A DNA stretch of 64,000 nucleotides from Propionibacteriaceae bacterium (GTDB lineage: Bacteria; Actinomycetota; Actinomycetes; Propionibacteriales; Propionibacteriaceae). Under the pieces are notes generated by a model. That model saw only the letters and a program-made list of their open reading frames with translations, ran no database searches and had not been told where the DNA came from. Positions within the stretch are counted from its first letter, which is position 1; each line of letters opens with the position of its first letter. Positions 17,492-26,602 of this stretch are shown piece after piece. Where the stretch lies: NCBI GenBank assembly GCA_025965155.1, contig JAOPXN010000070.1, forward strand, positions 169,790 to 233,789, in the 5' to 3' direction. A program made the position numbers and the translations under genes.

Positions 17492-18046
17492 ATGACGATC
17501 GGTAGGAAGAACTGCCAGGAGACGTCGGCACTGGCCGACGTCGGGCTGCTGCTGCTGCGTCTGGGCGTGGGCGGCAGCCTGTTCGCCCACGGCGCCCAAA
17601 AGCTATTCGGCTGGTTCGGCGGCGGCGGACTAGAGAAAACTGGAGAGGCATTCGAGCAGATGGGCTTCGTGCCCGGCGATCGGAACGCTCTGCTGGCCGG
17701 CCTCGGGGAGGCGGGTAGCGGGGCGCTGCTGGTCCTCGGTGCGGCCACGGGCGCCGCTGGAGCAGGCGCCGTCGGCACCATGACTGTCGCCGCCTCCGTG
17801 CACGCTCCTCAGGGCTACTTCGCCACTAATGGTGGGTACGAGCTGCCGGTCAGCAACGCACTGACTTCTGCTGCGCTGGCGTTGACCGGACCCGGTCGGT
17901 TCTCCGTGGACTGCGCCACCGGCGGGGTGCTGAACCGTCCCTGGATGCGGTTGGCTGCGTTCGCTGCGTCGCTGTCCACCGCTGCGGCGCTGATCAGCCA
18001 GCGGCAGAGCCGGCTGCGGCAGGGCGACAGTCCAGCTCCCTCCTGA
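17492..18046 (+). CDS. DoxX-family membrane protein
   Basis: A 184-residue protein with about four membrane helices and the DoxX pattern LLLRLGVGGSLFAHGAQKLFGWFGG near the N-terminus. DoxX-family proteins are linked to quinone-level oxidoreduction or to oxidative-stress complexes in some bacteria, but the function of most members is unknown. AAGGGG precedes the ATG. It lies between fdhD and moaA on the same strand and may be cotranscribed with fdhD (81-bp gap). Confidence 0.85.
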   Translation: MTIGRKNCQETSALADVGLLLLRLGVGGSLFAHGAQKLFGWFGGGGLEKTGEAFEQMGFVPGDRNALLAGLGEAGSGALLVLGAATGAAGAGAVGTMTVAASVHAPQGYFATNGGYELPVSNALTSAALALTGPGRFSVDCATGGVLNRPWMRLAAFAASLSTAAALISQRQSRLRQGDSPAPS

Positions 18047-18093
18047 CCGACGCCACGGTGCCGCGGGTGGACGGCGACGCCTACAGTGGGGGA

Positions 18094-19182
18094 GTGACCA
18101 CGGCGCTTCCCTTCCCCAGGCTCCGGAGCGGCGCGCCAGCCGCTGCGGGGTCGACCGTGGAGAGTTCGAGCGCGCAGGGACAACGGGCGCTATCGGACTC
18201 GTACGGCCGGATCGCAACCGACCTGCGAGTGTCGTTGACCGACCGCTGCAACCTGCGGTGCACCTACTGCATGCCAGCCGAGGGCCTGGACTGGATGCCG
18301 CACGAGGAGGTGCTGACCGACGACGAGATGGTCCGGCTGATCACCATCGGCGTGACTCGGCTCGGTATCCGGACCGTCCGGCTCACCGGCGGTGAACCAC
18401 TGCTGCGGAAGAACCTCGAACAGCTGGTCGCCGACATCTCGACGCTGGAACCCAAGCCCGTCGTCGCCCTGACCACCAACGGGATCGGGCTGGCGACCCG
18501 TGCCGAGGGTCTGGCCGCAGCCGGGCTGACCCGGATCAACGTCTCGCTCGACACCCTTGACCCCGACACCTTCAAGAAGCTGACCCGCAGGCCCCGGCTC
18601 GACGACGTGCTGGCCGGGGTCGCGGCCGCGCGCGCGGCGGGGTTGGCTCCGGTGAAGATCAACTCGGTGCTGATGCGGGGCCTCAACGACCACGAAGCGG
18701 CTGGCCTGCTGTCCTGGGCGATGGCCGAGCGGGTGCACCTGCGGTTCATCGAGCAGATGCCGCTGGATGCCCAGCACGCCTGGCAGCGGACCGAGATGAT
18801 CACGGCGGCCGAGATCCGTGATCGGCTGCATGAACGTTTCGACCTGGTCGAGGACCCCGACGACGCCGTCACCCGCGGCAGTGCGCCCGCCGAGTTGTTT
18901 CGCGTCGTCGGCACGGACTACTCGGTCGGGATCATCGCCGCCGTGACGAAGCCCTTCTGCGGCGCCTGCGATCGAGTGCGGCTGACCGCCGACGGTCAGA
19001 TCCGTAACTGCCTGTTCTCGCGGGTCGAATCTGACCTGCGGGCCCCGCTACGTGGGGGAGCCAACGACGACGAGATCGCGGAACGGTGGGTGCGCGCGGT
19101 GGCTGGCAAGCGGGCCGGTCACGGAATCGACGACCCGTCGTTCCTGCAGCCGGACCGGCCTATGTCGGCCATCGGCGGTTAG
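18094..19182 (+). CDS. moaA: GTP 3',8-cyclase MoaA
   Basis: A 362-residue radical SAM enzyme that starts molybdenum cofactor synthesis by rearranging GTP to 3',8-cyclo-GTP. The N-terminal cluster ligands are C52, C56 and C59 (CNLRCTYC). The C-terminal cluster region is CGACDRVRLTADGQIRNCLF, and the protein ends in the conserved GG (SAIGG). GTG 18094 is preferred over GTG 18058 because TACAGT lies 6 nt before it, fitting a leaderless start. Together with fdhD and DUF6457 it marks a molybdoenzyme support group. Its stop overlaps the convergent small gene by 3 bp. Confidence 0.95.
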   Translation: MTTALPFPRLRSGAPAAAGSTVESSSAQGQRALSDSYGRIATDLRVSLTDRCNLRCTYCMPAEGLDWMPHEEVLTDDEMVRLITIGVTRLGIRTVRLTGGEPLLRKNLEQLVADISTLEPKPVVALTTNGIGLATRAEGLAAAGLTRINVSLDTLDPDTFKKLTRRPRLDDVLAGVAAARAAGLAPVKINSVLMRGLNDHEAAGLLSWAMAERVHLRFIEQMPLDAQHAWQRTEMITAAEIRDRLHERFDLVEDPDDAVTRGSAPAELFRVVGTDYSVGIIAAVTKPFCGACDRVRLTADGQIRNCLFSRVESDLRAPLRGGANDDEIAERWVRAVAGKRAGHGIDDPSFLQPDRPMSAIGG

Positions 19183-19403
19183 CTCGCGAGTGGAAGCACT
19201 TCGCGCAGAAACCCCCGTGCGGACAGGAACTCGCTGAGGGAGTCCCGGTGGTCGTTGCAGGCCACCCAGTGCTTGCGCCGGTCAGAGGTGTGGATCTTCG
19301 GGTTGTTCCACTGCAGGTCGTACACGGCGATCGCCTGGCAGCCGCGGGCCGAGCAGATCGTCTCCTCCGGTCCATCGGACGGCATCGCGGGGTCGTCAGG
19401 CAC
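19179..19403 (-). CDS. Small conserved cysteine-containing protein
   Basis: A 74-residue protein with CSARGC and later ACNDH, a likely zinc-ribbon-like site, around the conserved core LQWNNPKIHT. Homologues are small proteins in many actinobacteria that are often mislabelled acetone carboxylase; nothing here resembles that enzyme. The start is GTG 19403 with AGGAGAGA upstream, overlapping the DUF3099 gene end by 8 bp, so the two are likely translated together. The function is unknown. Confidence 0.75.
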   Translation of the reverse strand: MPDDPAMPSDGPEETICSARGCQAIAVYDLQWNNPKIHTSDRRKHWVACNDHRDSLSEFLSARGFLREVLPLAS

Positions 19404-19809
19404 TACGTCTCTCCTGTTGGTGCTTAGGGTGCTTGACCTGGTCGTAGCTAGCGTCCTCGACGACCGTACCGGGGATGATCTCCGGGCCCGGGCCGCCGTC
19501 GGTGATCTGGGTGGCGTCGGTTGGCTCGCTGCGTTCAACGGTGTTCGGCTTGGTCCGGGTGTTCGCCTGGTTGGCGAGCACCACGGCGATGTAGGGCAGG
19601 GACACAGCGCACGCGAACAGAATCCAGCGCAGCGCCCCGGGCGCGGGAATCATGCAGACGAAGCAGATGGTACGGAACGCCATGGTGATCGTGTACCGCT
19701 TCTGCCGCGACGCCTGGTCCTTGCTGGTGGCGGACTGGGCGTCGGTGATGACGGTCCGCGGGGCTCTGTTCGCTCCACCGCCCGAAGGTGCGTCGTGGGT
19801 GCCTGTCAC
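19396..19809 (-). CDS. DUF3099 family membrane protein
   Basis: A 137-residue protein with the DUF3099 core: QKRYTITMAFRTICFVCMI forms one membrane helix and LRWILFACAVSLPYIAVVLAN a second, followed by a polar C-terminal tail. The function is unknown. GTG 19809 has a TAGGCT box (19816-19821, complement) 6 nt upstream, so the mRNA is probably leaderless. It is divergent from fabG, and the same neighbourhood is seen in other actinobacteria such as Streptomyces. Confidence 0.82.
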   Translation of the reverse strand: MTGTHDAPSGGGANRAPRTVITDAQSATSKDQASRQKRYTITMAFRTICFVCMIPAPGALRWILFACAVSLPYIAVVLANQANTRTKPNTVERSEPTDATQITDGGPGPEIIPGTVVEDASYDQVKHPKHQQERRSA

Positions 19810-19864
19810 CTGGTCAGCCTACGCCTGCTCGCCAGCGCCTGCCGCTGTCGGTAGCGTGACCCTC

Positions 19865-20608
19865 GTGACTCAGACCTCCGCGCAGACATCCGGCGAATCC
19901 GGCCCCTCCCGTACGGTCCTGGTGACCGGTGGCAGCAAGGGCATTGGCTACCGGATCGCGGAGCGGCTGGCCCAGTCCGGGCACCGGGTGGCTGCCACGT
20001 ACCGCAGCGGTGAGGTGCCTGTCGGAGTGCTCGGTGTGCAGTGCGACGTCACCGATGCCGCGCAGGTGGAGGCCGCGTTCGCGCAGGTGGAGAGCGCGCT
20101 CGGACCGGTGGAGGTGCTGGTGGCCAACGCCGGCATCACCCGCGACACGTTGGTGATGCGGATGAGCGACGAGGACTGGGACGCGGTGATCGCCACTAAC
20201 CTGACCGGTGCCTTCCGGGTGGCCCGTCGTGCCGCCCGGCCGATGATCCGGCAACGGTTCGGACGGATCATCTTCATCTCCTCGGTGGTCGGGCAGCTGG
20301 GATCGGCCGGCCAGGTGAACTACGCCGCCTCCAAGTCAGGGCTGGTCGGCATGGCCCGATCGTTCGCCCGCGAGCTCGGTTCGCGCGGGGTGACTGCCAA
20401 TGTCGTCGCCCCGGGCTTCATCGAAACCGACATGACGGCGGAGCTGAGCGCCGACCTGGTCGCCAAGTACGAGAGTCAGATTCCGCTCGGCCGGCTCGGT
20501 TCGGTGGACGACATCGCCGAGACCGTCGCTTTCTTGTCCAGTGAGTCCGCCCGGTACATCACCGGGGCGTTGATCCCGGTGGACGGCGGCCTGGGAATGG
20601 GCCATTGA
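19865..20608 (+). CDS. fabG: 3-oxoacyl-ACP reductase FabG
   Basis: A 247-residue NADPH-dependent reductase for the first reduction of fatty acid elongation. TGGSKGIG is the cofactor loop, NAGITRD a core motif, and the catalytic set is Ser (ISSVVG) and YAASK. GTG 19865 is chosen because TAGCGT at 19852-19857 is 7 nt upstream, a leaderless promoter arrangement; GTG 19856 in the same frame is an alternative. It is followed by inhA, as in the mycobacterial fabG1-inhA operon, so it probably works in type II fatty acid synthesis. Confidence 0.93.
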   Translation: MTQTSAQTSGESGPSRTVLVTGGSKGIGYRIAERLAQSGHRVAATYRSGEVPVGVLGVQCDVTDAAQVEAAFAQVESALGPVEVLVANAGITRDTLVMRMSDEDWDAVIATNLTGAFRVARRAARPMIRQRFGRIIFISSVVGQLGSAGQVNYAASKSGLVGMARSFARELGSRGVTANVVAPGFIETDMTAELSADLVAKYESQIPLGRLGSVDDIAETVAFLSSESARYITGALIPVDGGLGMGH

Positions 20609-20681
20609 GGCGTCCCGCCGACTATCACTGCGGGCCGCACCCAAGAGTTTTCGTTGATCAAGAAATGGATCGGAGTAGGTA

Positions 20682-21452
20682 GTGGGAATCCTCGAAGGTA
20701 AGGCCATCCTGGTGTCCGGCGTGACGTTGGACACCTCGATCGGCTTCCATGTGGCCCGCCTGGCGCAGCAGGAGGGGGCGACCGTGGTCGTGTCCAACTT
20801 CGGCCGAGCGATGAGCCTGACCGGCCGGGTGATCAAGAAGTTGGATCCTGTACCGGCGCTGCTGGAGGTGGATGTCACCAACGAGGAGCACCTGGCCGGT
20901 TTGGCCGACCAGCTGCGCGAGCACGTCGACAGGCTGGACGGGGTGGTGCACTCGCTCGCATTCGCCAACCCCGAGACCGCCCTCGGAGGGAAGTTCCTGA
21001 CGACGCCGTGGTCGGACGTGGCGACTGCACTGCAGGTGTCGGCGTTCTCGCTGACATCGCTGGTGATGGCCTGCAAGCCGCTGTTCGCTGACACGGCCTC
21101 AGTCGTCGGCCTGACCTTCGACGGCCGGGTCTCCTGGCCGGTGTACGACTGGATGGGCGTGTCGAAGGCGGCGCTGGAGAGCACCAGCCGCTACCTGGCC
21201 CGGTACCTCGGCCCGGAGGGTGTCCGGGTGAACCTGGTGGCGGCGGGACCGCTGGAGACGCTGGCGAAGCGGGCCATCGGTGGTGCGGACGAGTTCAACA
21301 ACGTCTGGGCCGACCGTGCGCCGTTGAGCTGGGATCCCAAGGACATGGAGCCCACCGCACGTGGGGTAGTGGCGCTGCTGAGCGACTGGTTCCCCAAGAC
21401 CACCGGCGAGATGATCCATGTCGATGGTGGCGTGCACGCGATGGGTGCCTAG
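20682..21452 (+). CDS. inhA: Enoyl-ACP reductase, InhA type
   Basis: A 256-residue NADH-dependent enoyl-ACP reductase that completes each fatty acid elongation cycle. It is the FabI/InhA type, with SGVTLDTSIGFHVARLAQ at the cofactor site and the YDWMGVSKAAL catalytic region (Tyr-x6-Lys as in this family). The GTG start has GGAG upstream and lies 73 bp after fabG. InhA-type enzymes are targets of isoniazid-NAD adducts and triclosan. The downstream Mur-ligase gene begins 2 bp after its stop and may be cotranscribed. Confidence 0.94.
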   Translation: MGILEGKAILVSGVTLDTSIGFHVARLAQQEGATVVVSNFGRAMSLTGRVIKKLDPVPALLEVDVTNEEHLAGLADQLREHVDRLDGVVHSLAFANPETALGGKFLTTPWSDVATALQVSAFSLTSLVMACKPLFADTASVVGLTFDGRVSWPVYDWMGVSKAALESTSRYLARYLGPEGVRVNLVAAGPLETLAKRAIGGADEFNNVWADRAPLSWDPKDMEPTARGVVALLSDWFPKTTGEMIHVDGGVHAMGA

Positions 21453-21454
21453 GG

Positions 21455-23161
21455 GTGACCGAAGGGGCGAGCCTGGTCGAGGTGCGGTTGCTTGACGGGC
21501 CCAACCTCTACTTTCCTCGCCCGGCCGCCAAGGTGACTCTCAACCTCGGCTCGCTGCGGTCCCTGCCGCTCGCCCAGGCTCGGGAGTTTGCCACCGAGAT
21601 CGGGCTCGGCCGGGCTCGCCCGGGTCCGCCTGAGTCGGCTTTCAGGCAGCGGTTCGCGGCCCGCGCGGTCGCGCATCTGGTACGCGAGCTGGCCCGGGCC
21701 GGTGGGGTCAGCCGGCTGGCGGTCCGCTCCCGTCCGGGCACCAGCGTGGACGAGCTGGTGGTGGCGTACCCGTGGCGCTACGGAGGCCGCGCTGAGGCGC
21801 TTGCCCGAGGTCTGGCGGATGCGCTGGACGCGGTCGGTACGGGCAGCGGCGCGGTGACCGCCGCCGTGGCGGCGGCGGGTGAGCGGCTGGCGCAGGCACC
21901 GACCGGGCAGCAGCCGCGGCTGATCCGGCCCCGCATCCCGGTGGTGGCGGTTACCGGGACGAACGGCAAGACGACGACCTCGCGGATGCTCGGCCACATC
22001 GCTCAGCGCAGCGGCCGCTCCGTCGGTTGGTCCAGTACGGACGGCGTCTACATCAACGGCGAGCTCGTGGAGGCGGGGGACTATTCCGGCCCCAGCGGCG
22101 CCGGCCGGGTGCTGCAGCACCCAGGAGTTGAGCTGGCAGTTACCGAGACGGCGCGCGGCGGCATCCTGCGGCGTGGGGTCGGGGTTGCGTACAACGACAT
22201 CTCCGTGGTGACCAACATCAGCGCCGACCACCTGGGTCTGGGCGGTATCGACACCCTGGACCAGCTGGCCGAGGTCAAGGCGGTGATCACCAAGATCACC
22301 AAGCCGTCCGGCTGGTGTGTGCTGAACGCAGACGACCCGCGAACCTTCGCGATGCGGCTGGGTACCAAGGCGCAGATCTGGGTGTTCACCCGGGACCCCG
22401 ACTCCCCGTCCGGCCGGGCCGTACTCGACGACGGCGGCCGGGTCACCACGTTGTTGGACGGCTGGGTCTGCGTTCTGAGGGCGGGCTCGGATCCGCTGCC
22501 CGTGGTCGAGGTTGCGGACGTGCCGATGACCCTGGCCGGGCTGAGCCGGGTCAACGTGGAGAACACCCTGGCGGCGACCTCGGCGGCGCTGGCGCTCGGG
22601 TTCACCGAGAACCAGGTCGCGGCCGGGCTGACAAGCTTCCAGCCGGCGCAGGACAATCCGGGACGGATGAACATCTGGTCGGTCCCGGTGGACGGCGGTG
22701 CGATCAGCGTAGTGGTAGACCTGGCTCACAACGAGGCCGGTTTGGAAGCGTTGCTGGAGATTATGAACGGCATCAGGCCCCCCGGCGGGCGCCTGTTGCT
22801 GGGAGTCGGTACCGCGGGGGACCGGACCGACGACGTGTTCGTCCGGCTAGGGGAGATGGCGGCGCTCGGGGCCGACGTTGTGGAGATCGCGCACAAGAGC
22901 GAGTACCTGCGCGGCCGTCCCGCCGCAGAGCTCGGAGCACTGATCCGCGACGGCGCCGCCGGAGCCGGGGTGCACATCAGCCGCGAGCATGACTCCGAGC
23001 TCCCCTGCCTGGTCTCCCTGGTCACCCAGTCCAGGCCCGGTGACGTAGTCGCCATGATGACCCACCAGGACCGTGCCCAGATAGACGACTGGCTCACCTC
23101 CCACGGCGGCACCCGCGACAACCCCGCCACCCTCCGCGCCAAAGCCCAAACCGCCCACTAG
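21455..23161 (+). CDS. CphA paralogue lacking the ATP-grasp domain (N domain plus Mur ligase)
   Basis: A 568-residue protein. Residues 1-125 resemble the N-terminal domain of cyanophycin synthetase (LLDGPNLYFPRP echoes the GPN motif of CphA; AVAHLV echoes its HVAEHVA). Residues 160-568 are a Mur ligase with P-loop GTNGKTT at 168-174 and ITNISADHLGLGGIDTL. The central ATP-grasp domain that CphA uses to add aspartate is absent. Mur domains form amide bonds using ATP, and in CphA this domain adds arginine. It starts 2 bp after inhA and runs toward cphA. Related proteins are annotated simply as Mur ligase family; the substrate is unknown. Confidence 0.85.
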   Translation: MTEGASLVEVRLLDGPNLYFPRPAAKVTLNLGSLRSLPLAQAREFATEIGLGRARPGPPESAFRQRFAARAVAHLVRELARAGGVSRLAVRSRPGTSVDELVVAYPWRYGGRAEALARGLADALDAVGTGSGAVTAAVAAAGERLAQAPTGQQPRLIRPRIPVVAVTGTNGKTTTSRMLGHIAQRSGRSVGWSSTDGVYINGELVEAGDYSGPSGAGRVLQHPGVELAVTETARGGILRRGVGVAYNDISVVTNISADHLGLGGIDTLDQLAEVKAVITKITKPSGWCVLNADDPRTFAMRLGTKAQIWVFTRDPDSPSGRAVLDDGGRVTTLLDGWVCVLRAGSDPLPVVEVADVPMTLAGLSRVNVENTLAATSAALALGFTENQVAAGLTSFQPAQDNPGRMNIWSVPVDGGAISVVVDLAHNEAGLEALLEIMNGIRPPGGRLLLGVGTAGDRTDDVFVRLGEMAALGADVVEIAHKSEYLRGRPAAELGALIRDGAAGAGVHISREHDSELPCLVSLVTQSRPGDVVAMMTHQDRAQIDDWLTSHGGTRDNPATLRAKAQTAH

Positions 23162-23418
23162 TCCCGTCTTCCGCCCCCCGGCCGGCGTGTCCCGGCAGAC
23201 CGGACGCGTCGGCGTTGCCACGCTGCGGACCACCGACACCGCCGAGTAGTCCCGTTCTCCCCGCTCTGGTCGGCGTGTTGCTGCGGAGGTGACGCGTCGG
23301 CGTCGCTTGGTTGGCCTGGACCGACACCCCGAGTAGTCGCGTCCCCCGCGCCCGGGTCGGCGTGTTGCTGCGGACGCGACGCGTCGGCGCTCCTCGTTGG
23401 ACCTGACGGGGCAACTGA
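23158..23418. repeat. Three tandem copies of an 87-bp repeat
   Basis: Units start at 23158, 23245 and 23332, exactly 87 bp apart. Each opens with TAGTC, then holds GTCGGCGTGTTGCTGCGG (less exact in unit 1) and ACGCGTCGGCG. A fourth partial start (GCCGAGTAGTC) is at about 23618. The stop of the Mur-ligase gene (TAG 23159-23161) lies inside unit 1, and the convergent cphA gene ends in a similar CTAGTCGCG at 23668. 87 is a multiple of three, so minus-strand frames give repeated peptides, but there is no start or ribosome site. The rest of the 23162-23668 gap is unremarkable. Confidence 0.85.
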
Positions 23419-23628
23419 TGGTGGCGACTCTGTGCTGTCCGGGACGCTGACAACGACGCCACCGCCAGGTGAACCAGTCAACGTCATACCGGCAGGGATT
23501 CGAAGGGGCCACCGCGCCGGGATCAAACTCCGTGGCGGCGACTCGCCTTAGCCTTCCGGATTCACGCCGGATGCTTCTGCTCCACGCCTCGCCTCCCGGG
23601 GCCCGCTGTCGCCTCCGCCGAGTAGTCA

Positions 23629-23662
23629 CCTCCGCCGCGACACGCAGCCAGGGAGGCGGAGG
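23629..23662 (-). terminator. Hairpin just after the cphA stop
   Basis: CCTCCGCC (23629-23636) and GGCGGAGG (23655-23662) form an 8-bp GC stem seven bases beyond the cphA stop codon on the minus strand. No T-run follows, which is common in GC-rich actinobacteria. Confidence 0.5.
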
Positions 23663-23668
23663 GAGTGG

Positions 23669-26515
23669 CTAGTCGCGGGAAGGGGTGGCGTCGGTGTCGG
23701 CGAGCAGTGCGCTGGGGACGAAGTCGGGGTCGGGGACGCTGTTGACCTTGCGGCTGCTTTCCGCTCTTGCGCCGGGCTGGGCGTGCCGTCCGTACGACTC
23801 CAGCTCAGCCATCACCGACGCATGCCGATCCACGCAGATCACGATCAGGTCGCCCGGGTTGGAGCGGGCGATGGCGTGCCGGGTGGCCTCCAGCTCGTCC
23901 AGTACGGTCTCCACCTGCTTGCATCGCACTCCCTCGCCCATCGCCGACCGCACGCCTTCAGCGACCAGACCGGCAACCTCCCCTGGGGCCCGGCCACGGG
24001 GGTTGTCGTCCTCCCGCACAATCACTACGTCGAAGTGGTGGGCGGCAATCTCGCCCAGCTCGCGCATGTCGGCGTCGCGGCGGTCACCGGCAGTCGCAAT
24101 AACGCCGATCCGCGAAGCCTTGCCGAGCTCGGTGGTGGCGTCCAGCTGTTCTCCGGTCTTGTCCACAAAGTCGCCGAGCATCCGCATCCCCGGGGCGTTG
24201 TGGCAGTAGTCCACAATCACCGTCCGGCCCTCCACCTGGACCTCATTCAACCGCCCCGGCGACAGGTAGTAGTTGGTGGAGAAGGTACGCAGCCCCTGCC
24301 GGATGTCGTGCAGCGACGCCCCGGCGGCGAAGGAGGCGGCGGCCGCGGCCATCGCATTCTGTACGTTCATCAGCGCCCGGCCGCCAAAGGTGGACGGCAG
24401 CAGGTGGGTCCAGGCGACCTGCATCGACCGCCGGCCTTCCTTGACCACGATCATGTCGCCCAGGTCGGAGTGCTCGAGCACCACCGCGCGTCCGCCGCGC
24501 CGGCAGTGGTCGTCCACCGACTCACGGATGTCGCTGCCGGGCTCGGCCATGGTGAACCAGATGACCCGGCCGGAGCACTTGCTACGCATCGCCCGGACCA
24601 GTGGGTCGTCGGCGTTCAACACGGCGAACCCCGACCGCGGCACCGCCTCCACCACGACAGCCTTCACATCGGCCAGCTGCTCCAGCGTGTCGATTCCCCG
24701 CATACCGAGATGGTCGGGCTGGACGTTCAGCACCACACCCACGTCGTTGCGCTCGTAGCCCAGTCCCTCCCGGAGGATGCCGCCCCGGGCGACCTCGAAC
24801 ACGGCGAAGTCGACCCGCGGGTTCTGCAGCACCATCTTCGCCGAGCGCGGCCCGGAGGCGTCGGACCGGATGACGAGCCGCTCGTCCACCACCACACCGT
24901 CGGTGGAGGTCATTCCGACCTTGCGGCCGATGCCCTTGAAAATGTGGGCGATCATCCGCGAGGTCGTCGTCTTGCCGTTCGTCCCGGTGACAGCCACGAT
25001 CGGGATCCGGCTCGGCGTTCCGGGCGGGAACAGCATGTCCATCACCGGCTTGGCGACGTACTGCGGGTCCCCGATGGTCGGATGGGTGTGCATCCGGAAC
25101 CCAGGCGCCGCGTTCACCTCACAGATGCCACCGCCGGTCTCGCGCACCGGTTGGGTGATGTCGGGAGCGATGAAGTCGATGCCGGCGATGTCCAGGCCGA
25201 CGACCCGGGCGGCCTCCTCGGCAATCTCGATGTTCTCCGGATGCGCCTCGAACGTACGGTCGATCGAGATCCCGCCGGTGGACATGTTCCCGGTCAGGGT
25301 CAGCTTGACCACCGTGTCGGGCGGCGGCACGTCGTCCATCGCGAAACCCTGGCTCGCCACCAGGTCCACCGCAGCCTGGTCCACCTTGATCCGGGTCAGC
25401 ACCTTTTCGTGCCCGACACCGCGACGCGGGTCGGCGTTGGTGATCTCCACCAGCTCGGCCACCGTCGAGGTTCCGTCACCGACCACGTGCGCGGGCACCC
25501 GCTCGGCGATCGCCGCGATCCGGCCGTCGATTACCAGGCAGCGATAGTCGCGGCCGGTGAGGTAGGTCTCGACGATGATCGAACCGCCGCGAGACTCCTG
25601 CTTCGCGGTATCGAACGCGGCCCGTACCTGGTCGTCGCTGGTCAGGTTCAAGATCACGCCACGACCATGGTTGCCGTCCAGCGGCTTCACCACGACCGGA
25701 TAGCCGATCCGATTGGCCACCCGTACGGCGTCTTCGACAGCCCGCACCGACTGCGACTTGGGTACGGGCAACCCGGCCGCGGACAGCAGGTTGAGGGTGA
25801 GCTCCTTGTTGCCGGCGATGTCCACCGCCACCGACGACGTACGCGACGTCATGGTGGCCCGAATCCGCTGCTGGTGTACGCCCTGTCCGAGCTGGACCAG
25901 GGAGGCGGTGTTCAGCCGCATGTGGGGAATGTCGCGGCTGACCGCCTCATCCACGATCGCCTGGGTGGACGGCCCGTAGGCTGTCCGCTCGCCGCGGACG
26001 ATGAACCGCTCCAGCGCTGCCTCGAAGTCGAAGTCTGGGTCCGGGCGCACCAGCGAGTTGACCAGCTTGACCGCGAGCTCGCCGGCCGCCAGACCGACCG
26101 ACTCGTCAGAGTAGGCGAAGATCACGTTGTAGCGCCCATGTTCACCCTTGACCTGGCGGGTCTTGCCGCGCCGCACCTCATGGCCCACGGACTGCTGCAG
26201 CTGCAGGGCGACGTGCTCGGCGACATGGCCCAGCCACGTGCCCTCGTGCAGCCGCTCGACGAATCCGCCACGCTTGCCCCGGCTACAGCTGTGGGTCATC
26301 AGCCCCGGCAGCGCCTTCACCAGGGCGTCCGCGAAGCCCGGAAGCTTGTTAGTCGGGTAGTCCTCCAGCACGCCGAGATCGACCACCAGCTGGATCACCG
26401 GTTCGTAGTGCCACACGTTCGGACCGCGATAGACCCGGCTGGAGAGGATGCGGAGCTCAGGGGCGGGTCCTGGGACTGGCTGATCACCTAGTGGCTCGGT
26501 CAGGCTCTCGGTCAC
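23669..26515 (-). CDS. cphA: Cyanophycin synthetase CphA
   Basis: A 948-residue enzyme that polymerises aspartate and arginine into cyanophycin, a nitrogen and carbon store held as cytosolic granules. Three domains appear in order: an N domain (residues 20-165, with SRVYRGPNVWHYEPV and GTWLGHVAEHVALQLQ), an ATP-grasp domain (about 200-480, VVVKPLDGNHGRGV) that adds aspartate, and a Mur-ligase domain (P-loop GTNGKTTTSRM near 500) that adds arginine. Its length is slightly above the usual 870-900. GTG 26515 has GGAGAA upstream. It is divergent from arsR across a large palindrome. Cyanophycinase lies 1.5 kb further along. Confidence 0.96.
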   Translation of the reverse strand: MTESLTEPLGDQPVPGPAPELRILSSRVYRGPNVWHYEPVIQLVVDLGVLEDYPTNKLPGFADALVKALPGLMTHSCSRGKRGGFVERLHEGTWLGHVAEHVALQLQQSVGHEVRRGKTRQVKGEHGRYNVIFAYSDESVGLAAGELAVKLVNSLVRPDPDFDFEAALERFIVRGERTAYGPSTQAIVDEAVSRDIPHMRLNTASLVQLGQGVHQQRIRATMTSRTSSVAVDIAGNKELTLNLLSAAGLPVPKSQSVRAVEDAVRVANRIGYPVVVKPLDGNHGRGVILNLTSDDQVRAAFDTAKQESRGGSIIVETYLTGRDYRCLVIDGRIAAIAERVPAHVVGDGTSTVAELVEITNADPRRGVGHEKVLTRIKVDQAAVDLVASQGFAMDDVPPPDTVVKLTLTGNMSTGGISIDRTFEAHPENIEIAEEAARVVGLDIAGIDFIAPDITQPVRETGGGICEVNAAPGFRMHTHPTIGDPQYVAKPVMDMLFPPGTPSRIPIVAVTGTNGKTTTSRMIAHIFKGIGRKVGMTSTDGVVVDERLVIRSDASGPRSAKMVLQNPRVDFAVFEVARGGILREGLGYERNDVGVVLNVQPDHLGMRGIDTLEQLADVKAVVVEAVPRSGFAVLNADDPLVRAMRSKCSGRVIWFTMAEPGSDIRESVDDHCRRGGRAVVLEHSDLGDMIVVKEGRRSMQVAWTHLLPSTFGGRALMNVQNAMAAAAASFAAGASLHDIRQGLRTFSTNYYLSPGRLNEVQVEGRTVIVDYCHNAPGMRMLGDFVDKTGEQLDATTELGKASRIGVIATAGDRRDADMRELGEIAAHHFDVVIVREDDNPRGRAPGEVAGLVAEGVRSAMGEGVRCKQVETVLDELEATRHAIARSNPGDLIVICVDRHASVMAELESYGRHAQPGARAESSRKVNSVPDPDFVPSALLADTDATPSRD

Positions 26516-26602
26516 GAAGGTTCTCCTCTAGTCGCGCGTGGCACGAGCATATTGCCCGCGGTATACATGGCTCGCTGTGCCTTCTGCTTGCTCCGCTCGC
26601 GC

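Noticed and set aside
23158..23418. The 87-bp repeats as a CRISPR array
   Set aside because: The copies are contiguous, without unique spacers, imperfect, and have no cas genes nearby.
22847..23629. Minus-strand repeat protein encoded by the 87-bp units
   Set aside because: The frame gives a repeating peptide only because 87 is a multiple of three; it lacks a plausible start and ribosome site and overlaps the end of the Mur-ligase gene.
23783..26491. A 900-codon open frame antisense to cphA
   Set aside because: The cphA frame shows all three expected domains; the antisense translation is His/Arg-rich without a fold and has no ribosome site.
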